Below are positions 1 to 8,600 of a DNA stretch of 12,774 bases, piece after piece. Origin of the DNA: Bacteroides sp. CAG:144 (GTDB lineage Bacteria > Bacteroidota > Bacteroidia > Bacteroidales > UBA11471); NCBI GenBank assembly GCA_000434215.1, contig HF999714.1, forward strand, positions 1-12,774, in the 5' to 3' direction. The stretch's first letter is position 1, and each line of letters begins with the position of its first letter. Both the position numbers and the translations under genes were made by a program. Below the pieces are notes generated by a model. That model had not been told where the DNA came from. It was given only the letters and a program-made list of their open reading frames with translations, and made no database searches.

Positions 1-526
1 CTTTCCAAATATAAACGGAGTTTCCATAACGCTCTGTTTTTAATTTATACAACAAATATAATACATAAAATGTAACTACAAAAATAGTTGCAACAAAAAG
101 TGTATATACATTTATTGTAATATTTGAGTGATTAGAGTTGTCGTTATAATAGATGCTAAAAATATCGGAGTAAAAGTAGAACAATCACAATGTATTTATA
201 TATTTTTATAGGAACAATATATTATTTGTTATTTGTAAAATACTAACCTTATAAATAAAATAATAGCGTTTAATATCTCAACGTCCAATGATGTGGCCAA
301 ACAGATTGCAGCAAACGTAAATTCGAAAATTTATTTTTGTAACACAATATAAAATAAAGAGAAACCCCTATATTTGTATATTAGCTTTTGGTGATCATAG
401 TGATTGTTGTTCGTAATTATTTATTAGTATTATAAAGGTATGTCTATTTTTGCTAATTATCAAATTTATGAGCATTTACAGTTCGTTGAACTCACGTCGT
501 TTTAAAGAGTGTTTAAAGTAATATGA
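1..526. other. AT-rich stretch, no gene seen
   Basis: This stretch is very AT-rich and is crowded with stop codons in all six frames; I see no credible coding region, tRNA or array in it. Two octamers matching the Bacteroides -7 box TAnnTTTG occur (TATATTTG at 369-376 and TATTTTTG at 445-452), but neither has a TTTG box 19-21 bp upstream, so I do not call promoters. It may be decayed intergenic DNA continuous with the pseudogene cluster that follows. Confidence 0.5.
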
Positions 527-541
527 TTGACTAAATATAAG

Positions 542-771
542 ATGATACGAATTTTACAAATTTCCTATATTCACTGGTTGGCTATTCCAAATACTATGGA
601 CGATTACAGTCTAATGCGCCATGAATTTTTGGATGACATAGAAAGTTTTCACGAGAATAGAAATGGGAACTTTGACCATTTGTTAATTTGCAGAGATATA
701 GCTTTCAGTGGAGAAAAAGAACAATACACGAAAGCTTAACTTACATCAAGGATATTTGTGCTAAAATCAAA
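542..771 (+). pseudogene. Calcineurin-like metallophosphoesterase, N-terminal remnant
   Basis: The reading frame from ATG 542 begins MIRILQISYIHWL and later has LLICRDIAFSGEKEQYTKA. These match the first two metal-binding blocks of calcineurin-like phosphoesterases, normally (I/L)SD(I/L)H and GD(I/L)xxxG. Both are damaged: the Asp of the DxH pair is Tyr, and the Gly before the second Asp is Arg. The frame stops at TAA 737-739, but the next frame continues with LTYIKDICAKIK, which is what should follow, so there is also a one-base frameshift near 735. Similarity stops at about 770, where a different gene's tail begins; the rest of the enzyme (usually 250-400 residues or more) is absent. An upstream in-frame TTG at 527 is possible, but ATG 542 fits the family start. 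Family assignment is from motif recognition; non-functionality is directly visible. Confidence 0.6.
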
Positions 772-973
772 CGAACAATTATCGTTAAAAGTATTAATGG
801 AGAAAGTCGGCCTGAAACATCGTCCGACATTTTTGGAGAACTATATAAGCCCCGCTTCCGAAGCCGGTTTTCTCAAGGTGCTATATCCCGACAAGCCCAA
901 TTACCCGAGACAAAAATACCTGCTCACGGCAAAAGGGCTGGCTCTATATAACGAAATAAAGAAAATGCAATAG
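758..973 (+). pseudogene. C-terminal winged-helix tail of a Fic- or RecG/AlbA_2-type protein
   Basis: The frame reads LSLKVLMEKVGLKHRPTF, then LYPDKPNYPRQKYLLTAKG, and ends at TAG 971-973. The pattern, a winged helix with GLKHRPTFxENY and a PDKPxxxxQKYxLT hairpin, is the C-terminal module seen on Bacteroidales Fic-domain proteins and on AlbA_2/ATP-binding RecG-like regulators. Only about 70 residues are present; the catalytic or ATPase domain that should precede it is missing and is replaced by the metallophosphoesterase remnant. The apparent GTG start at 758 lies inside that junction and is not a real start. I cannot tell which of the two parent families it came from. Confidence 0.5.
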
Positions 974-1158
974 TCTTCTTCACATTCGTGTCCGTGGGCG
1001 TGTGCGAAATGGTGTTCACGAATTTGTCCGGCATTCTTGGCATACAGGGGAGCATCGCAATGGGGGCAATGGCAACCGCACTTCATGCCTTTGGAAACGT
1101 CATCAACGTGGACGAGGGATCCGTCTTCATCCAGCGTAAAAGTCAGGAATGTGCCCAT
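901..1158 (-). pseudogene. CoiA-like zinc-ribbon protein, C-terminally truncated
   Basis: On the minus strand an AAAGGAGG site (plus coordinates about 1168-1175) precedes ATG at 1158, which starts MGTFLTFTLDEDGSLVHV. This is followed by KCGCHCPHCDAPLYAKN and REHHFAHAHGHECE. The CxCxxC zinc ribbon and the HHFAHxxGxxC signature are those of the N-terminus of CoiA-like (competence-type) nuclease family proteins. Recognisable sequence ends at about 980, directly at the stop of the Fic/RecG tail on the other strand; the remaining residues to the stop at 901 are read from the antisense of that tail. The PD-(D/E)xK nuclease domain that gives the family its activity is therefore lost. It starts 25 bp after the end of the HTH/EVE pseudogene, so the two were probably co-transcribed. 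Confidence 0.55.
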
Positions 1159-1183
1159 AGTTAAAACCTCCTTTCTATATATC

Positions 1184-1945
1184 TCAGGAGTTCTCCATCC
1201 TGTTCTTTGGTGCCCTGAGGAGCCCGTGTTTAGTAAGATTCTCTTCCGTGAGTTTACCAGATTTTGAGGTAGCTTCAAGGCGAAGCAGAGCATATTTAGC
1301 CTCGCTCTCGTCCTGATTTATACGGCCTTTATCGACCCAGAATTCCTCCTCCTTGACCATCCACCAGTCGTAGCGGACATTGATAGCCTCTACGGTCATC
1401 CGGTACTTGACTTCACGATCCTCGGAAACGTAGATGTATATGGTATCGCCGAGGCTGACGTTATATCAACTTTGCTGCCAATAATACTCGCCATACTTCT
1501 CCAGACACTCTGCCAGCCGGAAAGTACTACGCTTGGCAGTAATGAGCCACTTCTTATGGTTCTCTGGGATGATATGCCCGGCCATATTTACGCGGTTGCT
1601 ATTGGGGACAATGTCTAGATGACAGTCCATTGCAGCAGCGATACGACAGAGAATGTCGAGACCAGCGGAATACTTTCCTTTCTCGATACGACTCAAATTG
1701 GAAGCATCAATATCGGCAAGCTGTGCGACATCCCGAACATCCATGCGGCGCTCCATCCGAAGGCTCTTGATTTTTGCTCCGATGCGCTCACGTTCGTTTT
1801 CGCGATCTGGGCCATACCAGAAGATGCTAGCCCAGCAATGACATTGATACATACCACGAAGAATCGGTCCCATTATAACAGATGGGTCACCCTGGTAATA
1901 TTTGTCGAAGAGTGCAGCTATAATTTGGCAGTGCTGCTCCTGCAT
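1184..1945 (-). pseudogene. XRE helix-turn-helix plus EVE-like domain protein, broken by in-frame TGA
   Basis: From ATG 1945 the minus-strand frame carries a helix-turn-helix around ERIGAKIKSLRMERR, DVAQLADIDASNLSRIEKG and LDILCRIAAAMDC. It then runs into NHKKWLITAKRSTFRLAECL, ends YYWQQS at TGA 1466-1468, and resumes in the same frame with YNVSLGDTIYIYVSED and a further 80 or so residues to TGA 1184-1186. Trp near the start, then W-x-Q and (V/L)GDxxYIYV, is the pattern of EVE/PUA-like domains, which elsewhere read modified bases. Because the frame is the same on both sides, a single base change explains the break; readthrough would give 253 residues. The EVE part might instead be its own gene starting at an internal Met (MAGHIIPENHKKW). 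The EVE assignment is inference from pattern; the in-frame stop is seen. Confidence 0.5.
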
Positions 1946-1956
1946 TTCAAAAGGGA

Positions 1957-2031
1957 TTACTCCGGAGAGTCCCAGCGTGAAACGGTCACCTTATCCAGGC
2001 TGACAAACTTACATTCAGTTATTGTTTCCAT
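1957..2031 (-). other. Possible 5' end of the broken HTH gene, shifted frame
   Basis: A 24-codon frame from ATG 2031 reads METITECKFVSLDKV and stops at 1957. The neighbouring frame that leads into the HTH pseudogene is open upstream of its ATG and reads DRFTLGLSGVIPFEM, which looks protein-like, with no start codon before a TAA. Joining the two by a frameshift near 1985-1995 would give one longer N-terminus. This is inference from the look of the peptides only. Confidence 0.2.
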
Positions 2032-2049
2032 AATTCTGCAACAGGGTTA

Positions 2050-2434
2050 ACCTTAAACATCAAGAATTACGTAGCCAATATAATAAAAGGCTTTGGCTTT
2101 ACAAATTTACCAAGCGAATTATTGCTGTAAAGGCAAAGTGTTCTCCTATTGGTCTAAAAGATGATTGCTGAGTTGACAATACTCGTTAGATATCTCGATA
2201 CTAACAGACTTTATTGAGTCAAAGCAAGCAGCGCGAGACGTGGTGATAGTGAATTATTAATAGCAAGAGCATTGACGTCTTTTTTTTGTTGTTGCAACAT
2301 ATAAGTCGCTTCAGTATAATTATGAAGAAACGCAATAAACATAAAGTCTGTTTGAGAAGAATGAATAAAAGATTATCTTTATCGAGTAAAAAATTAGCAT
2401 TATATGCAGTCGGATGCTATGTTTATGCAAATAA
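2050..2434. other. Non-coding region upstream of the operon
   Basis: No credible gene lies here. Visible structure: an interrupted inverted repeat GTTAG-N11-CTAAC at 2185-2205 spanning 21 bp, the spacing expected of a dimeric repressor's operator; an eight-T run at 2280-2287; a GTTGCAAC palindrome at 2291-2298; and the promoter-like element listed separately. The 21-bp repeat has short arms and could be chance. Confidence 0.4.
2351..2381 (+). promoter_or_regulatory. Candidate Bacteroides-type promoter for the operon
   Basis: TTTG at 2351-2354 is followed after 19 bp by TATCTTTA at 2374-2381, one base off the -7 box TAnnTTTG and within the usual 19-21 bp spacing. Transcription would start near 2388, about 80 nt before the HTH ATG at 2468. 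A second perfect box TATCTTTG lies at 2439-2446 but has no good -33 partner; if used, it would put the transcript start after 2435 and force the 2468 start. Confidence 0.4.
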
Positions 2435-2467
2435 ATGGTATCTTTGAATTCAAAATACAGGAAGTTA

Positions 2468-2668
2468 ATGGGAGCTAAACTGAATAGAATTAAGATTGTG
2501 CTTGTTGAGAGAGACGTTTCGCAGAAAGAACTTGCTGCCCAAATTGGCAAGAGTTTTAGTACTGTCAATGCCTATTGTGCCAATAGATTGCAGCCTAATC
2601 TTGAGACTTTAGATCAAATAGCTCAAGTACTTAATGTCCCTATGCGAACTCTTATCAAGGAGGATTAG
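2468..2668 (+). CDS. Cro/XRE-family helix-turn-helix regulator of the operon
   Basis: Small (66-residue) single-domain DNA-binding protein. LNRIKIVLVERDVSQKELA forms helix 1 and the start of the HTH, QIGKSFSTVNAYCANRLQPN the turn and recognition helix, and LETLDQIAQVLNVPMRTLI the closing helices of an HTH_3 fold. I chose ATG 2468 because AGGAAG lies just before it and because homologous regulators begin a few residues before NRIK; ATG 2435 would add 11 residues (MVSLNSKYRKL) and cannot be excluded. The stop lies 11 bp before the SNF2 start, so it is the first gene of the operon. By position and by analogy with control (C) proteins of restriction-modification loci, it probably times or represses expression of the helicase and nuclease genes; this role is inferred. 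Confidence 0.85.
   Translation: MGAKLNRIKIVLVERDVSQKELAAQIGKSFSTVNAYCANRLQPNLETLDQIAQVLNVPMRTLIKED
2658..2664 (+). promoter_or_regulatory. Shine-Dalgarno AAGGAGG before the SNF2 GTG start
   Basis: AAGGAGG overlaps the last codons of the HTH gene and precedes the GTG at 2680. The 15-nt spacing is longer than usual, and there is no ATG between. The arrangement suggests that translation of the SNF2 gene depends on ribosomes finishing the HTH gene, with a weak start keeping the yield low. Confidence 0.45.
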
Positions 2669-2679
2669 TTATTTAAGTT

Positions 2680-5610
2680 GTGGCAAAGATTAATAACATA
2701 CCAACACTGACTGCCTATCAGCAAAAGTTTCTTGCATGGCAACTCGATCGTCGTCGATCTTCGAGTGATGAGGATAAATTTACCAGTGTGCTTGCAGAAG
2801 CTCAAGTAGATTTGAATCCGCATCAAGTGGATGCAGCTCTTTTTGCTTTCAAATCTCCGTTGAGCATGGGCGCCGTCCTTGCCGACGAAGTAGGGCTTGG
2901 AAAAACAATTGAAGCCGCACTTGTTATCTCCCAACAATGGGCCGAGCGACATCGCCATATTCTTGTTATTGCCCCAGCAACACTGCGAAAGCAGTGGAGT
3001 ATGGAATTGGAGGAAAAGTTTTTTCTTCCATCGGTAATTCTGGAGTCCAAAAATTTCAACCGTATTCTTTCCGATACATATAGTAATCCTTTTGATGACA
3101 AAGAGCACATTATAATTTGCTCCTACCAGTTTGCTAAAAAACAAATTCACCATATCGGACGCGTAAACTGGAATTTGGTCGTCCTTGATGAGGCACATAA
3201 ACTACGTAATGTTTACAAATCAAGTAACAAGACAGCCATTGTTTTGAAGGAGGGTCTGAAAAATTACAAAAAGTTATTACTTACAGCTACGCCATTACAG
3301 AACAATGTCAAGGAGCTATATGGGCTTATTTCAATCATAGATGATGGCTATTTCGGGGGACTTAAGAGTTTTAACGATCGATACGGTAAAACTGAACTTC
3401 GCAAGGAATCTACTTATAAAGATTTACGAGAGCGAATTCAGCCTATTATCCATCGTATATTACGAAGCGATGTTCAAGAATACGTAAAATACACCGAGCG
3501 AAAGGCTATGGTGCAGGAATATTATCCAAGTGATGACGAACAGATCTTGGGTGAAATGGTGAGTGAATATTTGCAACGAGACGAGTGCTTTGGTATGCCT
3601 CGCAGCCAACGTTCTCTTATAACTCTTGTTCTGCACAAGCTTTTATCATCATCAACCTTCGCCATTGCAGGTACCTTGCAAACTATTATTGACCGCTTGG
3701 AAAATATAGTTAAGGATAACACATCTGATGAGGATAGTGATGCAATGCTTGTGAACGATCTTTCCAACGATATTGAGGAATTTGAGGAATATGAAGATGA
3801 ATGGCCGGATGAAGAAGATGAAGAATTTGACAAAGAAGACGGAAGGCGTACATACTCGGCTGATGAGATTGAAGGAATTCGGTCAGAGATCAAAGATCTG
3901 AAAGTTATTCACTCTCTCGCTTTGGGCATTGCCGAAAATACAAAGGGGGAATGTTTGCTTCAAGCCTTGAAGATTGCCTTTGAGGAGAAACGGAAGAATG
4001 GACAGCCTGAGAAGGCACTCATCTTTACAGAAAGCAACCGCACACAGCAATATCTGAAACAATTACTTGAAGCAAATGGATATGCCGGGCGTATAGTACT
4101 ATTCAATGGCAGTAACACTGACCCTGAATCAAAAGAGATATATTCCGCATGGAAAGAACGCTATGCGGGTACGTCTCGCATAACAGGTTCGCTGACAGCA
4201 GATAAACGGCAGGCCCTTGTAGATTATTTTCGGGACGAAGCGCAGATAATGATAGCGACAGAAGCTGCGAGCGAAGGTATCAATCTACAATTCTGTTCGC
4301 TGCTCGTAAATTTCGACTTGCCTTGGAATCCGCAACGAGTGGAACAGCGCATAGGCCGCTGTCATCGTTATGGGCAGAAAAACGATGTGGTTGTGGTCAA
4401 CTTCATCAATAAAGCCAATCGTGCCGACCAGCGCGTATATGAGTTGCTTGACCAAAAGTACAACTTGTTCAAAGGCGTATTCGGTAGTAGCGATGAAGTG
4501 CTGGGTAGCACAATGGATGGCATCGACTTCGAGCACCGTGTACTCGGCATCTACCAGACTTGCCGCACCACCGAAGAAATAGATGCTGCCTTTGACCTAT
4601 TGCAAGAAGAAATGCGCCAGCAGATCGAGGAGGTACTTGACAAGACCCATACTCAACTCATTGAGAATTTTGATCGCGACGTGGTCAATAAACTCAGAGT
4701 GCGTAAATCTGCCGACGAGCAGGCCTTGAGCCAATTTTATCAACTATTGTGGCAGCTTACCATAAGCATGCTGGGTAGCGACATAGACAAGATTGACAGC
4801 AAACGATATAGCTTTACTTTACGTCATAGTCCTACCGATGCAGGCCAGCAATTCTCAACCGGACCATACCGTATGGGTAAAGATATTTCTGATGCCTATA
4901 CTTATCGTGTGGGGCATCCATTGGCACAATACCTTCTTGCAAAGGCAAAACGGCAGGATACATCGGGCACAGCCGGTATTGTATTCAATTATACCGATTC
5001 CCCCGAGAAGATCTCTGTAATTGAAAACGAGGTTGGCAAGTATGGAATTCTGTCTGTTAAGGTCGTGCATTATCATGCGCCAAAGGATGATGAAGATTGT
5101 ATCATTGCCACAGCTGTCGATAGCGATGGCCGCGTCATGCCAGACGATTTTGTTGAGAAGTTGATGTCGATTAGTGGGCATGTTGCAAAGGGTATTTCGC
5201 CTGTTATTGATGATACGCTTTTACCGGCGGAGATGGCCTCGAAGCGAAAAGCCCTGAATGAAAGCATTGCTATGCGCGACAAGCAATTTATCGATGAAGA
5301 GAGTGCCAAGATCGAACAATGGGCCGAAGATCAAACTTTCTCGCTCGAAGAGGAGTTGCGTAACGTGAAGAAACAGATAAAGGAACGTGAACGGGAATTC
5401 CGAAAAGAGACTGACGACCATCGTCGCCGTCAGTTACAATCCGAGATACTTGCGCTTCAACGTAACCAGCGGCAGAAACGTCAGGAGTTGTTTTCGCTTG
5501 AAGATGAGATCATGGTGCGTCGAGATGCTCTTATTGCTGCTATTGACAACTCGTTGAATAAAGCAGCAGAAGAAGAACATCTGTTTACCATAGCTTGGCA
5601 GATAATATAG
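2680..5610 (+). CDS. SNF2/HepA (RapA-like) DNA translocase-helicase
   Basis: 976-residue ATP-driven double-stranded DNA motor of superfamily 2. ATPase lobe 1 holds LADEVGLGKT (Walker A, residues 67-76), DEAH (170-173) and LLLTATPLQN (199-208). Lobe 2 holds ATEAASEGINLQ (526-537) and QRIGRCHRYGQ (556-566). This motif wording is that of the HepA/RapA branch of COG0553, also used by DISARM DrmD. Between the lobes, residues about 346-390 form a highly acidic Asp/Glu-rich insertion, and 873-965 is a charged, probably coiled-coil tail. There is no nuclease motif that I can see. The start is GTG 2680, 11 bp after the HTH gene; the methyltransferase follows after 29 bp. By context it is likely a DNA-translocating or remodelling subunit of the modification/restriction system rather than an RNA-polymerase recycling factor. 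GC is lower in its first half than its second. Motor identity is certain, role inferred. Confidence 0.93.
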   Translation: MAKINNIPTLTAYQQKFLAWQLDRRRSSSDEDKFTSVLAEAQVDLNPHQVDAALFAFKSPLSMGAVLADEVGLGKTIEAALVISQQWAERHRHILVIAPATLRKQWSMELEEKFFLPSVILESKNFNRILSDTYSNPFDDKEHIIICSYQFAKKQIHHIGRVNWNLVVLDEAHKLRNVYKSSNKTAIVLKEGLKNYKKLLLTATPLQNNVKELYGLISIIDDGYFGGLKSFNDRYGKTELRKESTYKDLRERIQPIIHRILRSDVQEYVKYTERKAMVQEYYPSDDEQILGEMVSEYLQRDECFGMPRSQRSLITLVLHKLLSSSTFAIAGTLQTIIDRLENIVKDNTSDEDSDAMLVNDLSNDIEEFEEYEDEWPDEEDEEFDKEDGRRTYSADEIEGIRSEIKDLKVIHSLALGIAENTKGECLLQALKIAFEEKRKNGQPEKALIFTESNRTQQYLKQLLEANGYAGRIVLFNGSNTDPESKEIYSAWKERYAGTSRITGSLTADKRQALVDYFRDEAQIMIATEAASEGINLQFCSLLVNFDLPWNPQRVEQRIGRCHRYGQKNDVVVVNFINKANRADQRVYELLDQKYNLFKGVFGSSDEVLGSTMDGIDFEHRVLGIYQTCRTTEEIDAAFDLLQEEMRQQIEEVLDKTHTQLIENFDRDVVNKLRVRKSADEQALSQFYQLLWQLTISMLGSDIDKIDSKRYSFTLRHSPTDAGQQFSTGPYRMGKDISDAYTYRVGHPLAQYLLAKAKRQDTSGTAGIVFNYTDSPEKISVIENEVGKYGILSVKVVHYHAPKDDEDCIIATAVDSDGRVMPDDFVEKLMSISGHVAKGISPVIDDTLLPAEMASKRKALNESIAMRDKQFIDEESAKIEQWAEDQTFSLEEELRNVKKQIKEREREFRKETDDHRRRQLQSEILALQRNQRQKRQELFSLEDEIMVRRDALIAAIDNSLNKAAEEEHLFTIAWQII

Positions 5611-5639
5611 CATAAAGAATCAAAATTAAATAAACCCAT

Positions 5640-8600
5640 ATGGCAACACAATTTGACAAGTTCATAGCAACAATGAAGACGGTGCTGATGCTTGACCAGG
5701 CAGACCTGGATTTCGGCATCTATCGTATTATGAACCAGAAGCGTGACCAAATAGAGTCCTATCTCAACAACGACCTGCGCTGGCAGGTAACCGAGACTAT
5801 CCGTGAGAATGCCTCCAACGATGCCGAGGCTGTGAAAAAGGAGCTAACGCAGTTGGTTGCTACATTGACGGCGGCGGGCATGAACCCCGACGATGCTCCC
5901 AAAGTAAAAGAGCTTAAGGAACGTATAGCTCGATGCGGCAATAGTGAGGAGCTGGAAAACGAAGTGTATTCGCATCTTACCATATTCTTTGGCCGCTATT
6001 ACGATGGTGGAGATTTCATCTCCCAGCGCCGCTACAAGAAGGATGTATATGCCATACCCTACGAGGGCGAGGAGGTGAAACTGTATTGGGCCAATGCCGA
6101 CCAGTATTATATCAAGACGGCCGAGTATTTCCGCAACTACCGTTTTGCTGTCAATGGCGATAAATTCTGCGAGTTTACCTTGCGTGAGGCTACCACTGAG
6201 CAAAACAACAATGTGGCCCAGAACAATATGGAGCGTCGTTTTGCGCTGTGCGAGGAGACGCCTGTCGAAGTTATCGGCAATACGTTGCATATATACTTCA
6301 CCTACGAATTGTACCCGAAGGCGACCAAGCAAAAGAGACTTATCGAAGCTGCTTATGAGACAGTCAAAGATGCCATACCTGCTGAGTTTGCGGCTGTTCT
6401 TGCCCTGCGTCCAACCGAAAGCGACCGAACCCGTACCCTGTTGCAAAAACATTTGAATACCTATGTGGCCCGCAATAGCTTCGATTTCTTTATTCATAAG
6501 GACCTCGGAGGTTTCCTTTCGCGCGAGCTCGATTTCTACATCAAGAACGAAATATTGGTTATCGACGATATCAATGCGCGCACACCCGATGAATTTCTGA
6601 AGCATCTCACCGTAATTAAAGCTATAAAGATGGTAGGCATGAAGCTCATTACCTTCCTTGCTTCGTTGGAGAACTATCAGAAACGGCTGTGGCTGAAAAA
6701 GAAGTTTGTCGTGGAATCCAACTATTGCATCACGCTCGACCGGGTGCCGGAGAAATTCTACGCCGAGATTGCCGCCAACGATGCACAGCGTGAGGAGTGG
6801 ATGCGCCTGTTTGCAATCGATGAGATTACCTCGCAGAACACAGATGGCTCGTTTGTAGCGGGCAAGAGCAGATATTCCGTGCCGCTGACAGTGGAATTTC
6901 TCAAGGAAAATCCCTTCCTTGTGCTCGACACGAAATTCTTTACGGCGGAGTTCAAAAATGCACTGCTCGCCTCTATCGATCATATCGATGAGCAGTGCGA
7001 TGGCTTGTTGATTAATTCCGAGAATTTTCAGGCGCTGGAACTATTGCAGGAGAAATACAGGGGATGCGTTAAATGTGTGTATATTGACCCACCTTACAAT
7101 ACAGGTGATGATGATTTTGCGTACAAGGATTGTTTAAAAGAAAGTAGTTGGTTAACTTTCATTGAGAATCGTCTACAATCATCGAGAGCATTCTATCAGG
7201 CTGGAGGTACATTTGCAGCAAGTATCGACATTAATGAGATTGACCATCTTACCGAATTGCTGGATAAAGAATTAGGCCGAATAAATAGAAAGGCAAATAT
7301 AACTGTTAGGCGGGCATCCTTGACAGGAGCCAAAGTGATAAATCCCGGTCCTGTAAATATTGGCGAGAACGTGATTCTATACAGTAATAATGTCTCAAAA
7401 TGGCAACCCCAAAATGCATATAGAGCAAAAGGTTATGATAATCGTTATGGTGCTATGATTGTCAACCCTCAAGATGATTATAGTAAATGGCGATTTAGTA
7501 CTGTACTCGAGGAATTTGCAAAATACAAGGGAATTCAGAAGTCTAAATTGAAAAAAACACTGGGCAATGCATACGAGGAAGAACTTTTACAATATGTGAT
7601 CAAAAAAGCAGAAGGTGTTATTCGATTAGCTGCCTTAGATGAGTATAGTATCGGAAGTAAGGCTATAGAAATAAAAAAGGAGTCTCAAAAAAATCCTTCG
7701 CGTATTTATCATTTGGAACGTACTGGAGCAAATGATTACTATGTTATAAATGGCAATGCTATCCTTTTTTATAAAGATCGTTTAAAATGGATGGGCGATG
7801 GCCTTGTCCCTGTGGAACAAATATCAGATATTTGGGATGATGTATTACCTAATGACCTTCACAATGAGGGCGGAGTGCAGCTGAAAAAGGGGAAGAAACC
7901 AGAAAAATTGGTAAATCGGATTTTTGAATGTACTACAAATGAAGGAGATACTATACTTGACTATTTTGCTGGTTCTGCTACATCCGGAGCGGTGGCTTTA
8001 AAATCTAAACGTAAGTTTATAAATATTGAAGCTAATGAATATTTCGATGATATTCCGCTAAAACGATTGAAAAATACACTGCATGGTGATACTTCTGGTG
8101 TGACGAATCTTTATCAGTGGAAAGGAGGCGGTTTTTTCAAATATATGCGTTTGGAGCAGTACGAAGATACGCTCAATAACCTCACCATACAGCCGGTAAA
8201 CATCAGCAAAGATAACGCTGACTTTTATGACGGCTATGTGTTGGGCTATATGCTCGACATAGAGACCCGCGATTCGCTCTTCAATATGAAGTGGTTCAGA
8301 AACCCCTGGAACATGAAGCTGCGCATCACCCGGCAGAATGAAACCCGTGAGGAGAAGATCGACGTAATCGAAACCTTCAATTACCTGATCGGCTTGAATG
8401 TGACAAGCATCCTCTACCCTAAGAAAGGTATTTGTACAGTCGATGGTGTGACCCGAAGCGGAGAGCGCACACTGGTCATCTGGCGTGATTGCGACACGGT
8501 GGACAATGATGCGTTGAACGATTCCTTCCGTCGTATGAGCTATTCTACGCGCGACACGGAGTTTGACCGCATCTATGTGAACGGCGACAACAACTTGGAG

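Noticed and set aside
1619..2050. 143-codon plus-strand open frame
   Set aside because: It is antisense to the HTH pseudogene, whose helix-turn-helix is clearly on the minus strand.
87..2298. GTTGCAAC at 87-94 and again at 2291-2298 as ends of an inserted segment
   Set aside because: An 8-bp palindrome occurring twice is weak, the flanking bases differ, and no recombinase lies between.
5844..6983. 379-codon open frame on the minus strand inside the methyltransferase gene
   Set aside because: It is antisense to the long N-terminal part of a gene with intact motifs, has no ribosome-binding site or recognisable family, and its length follows from the higher GC of this stretch.
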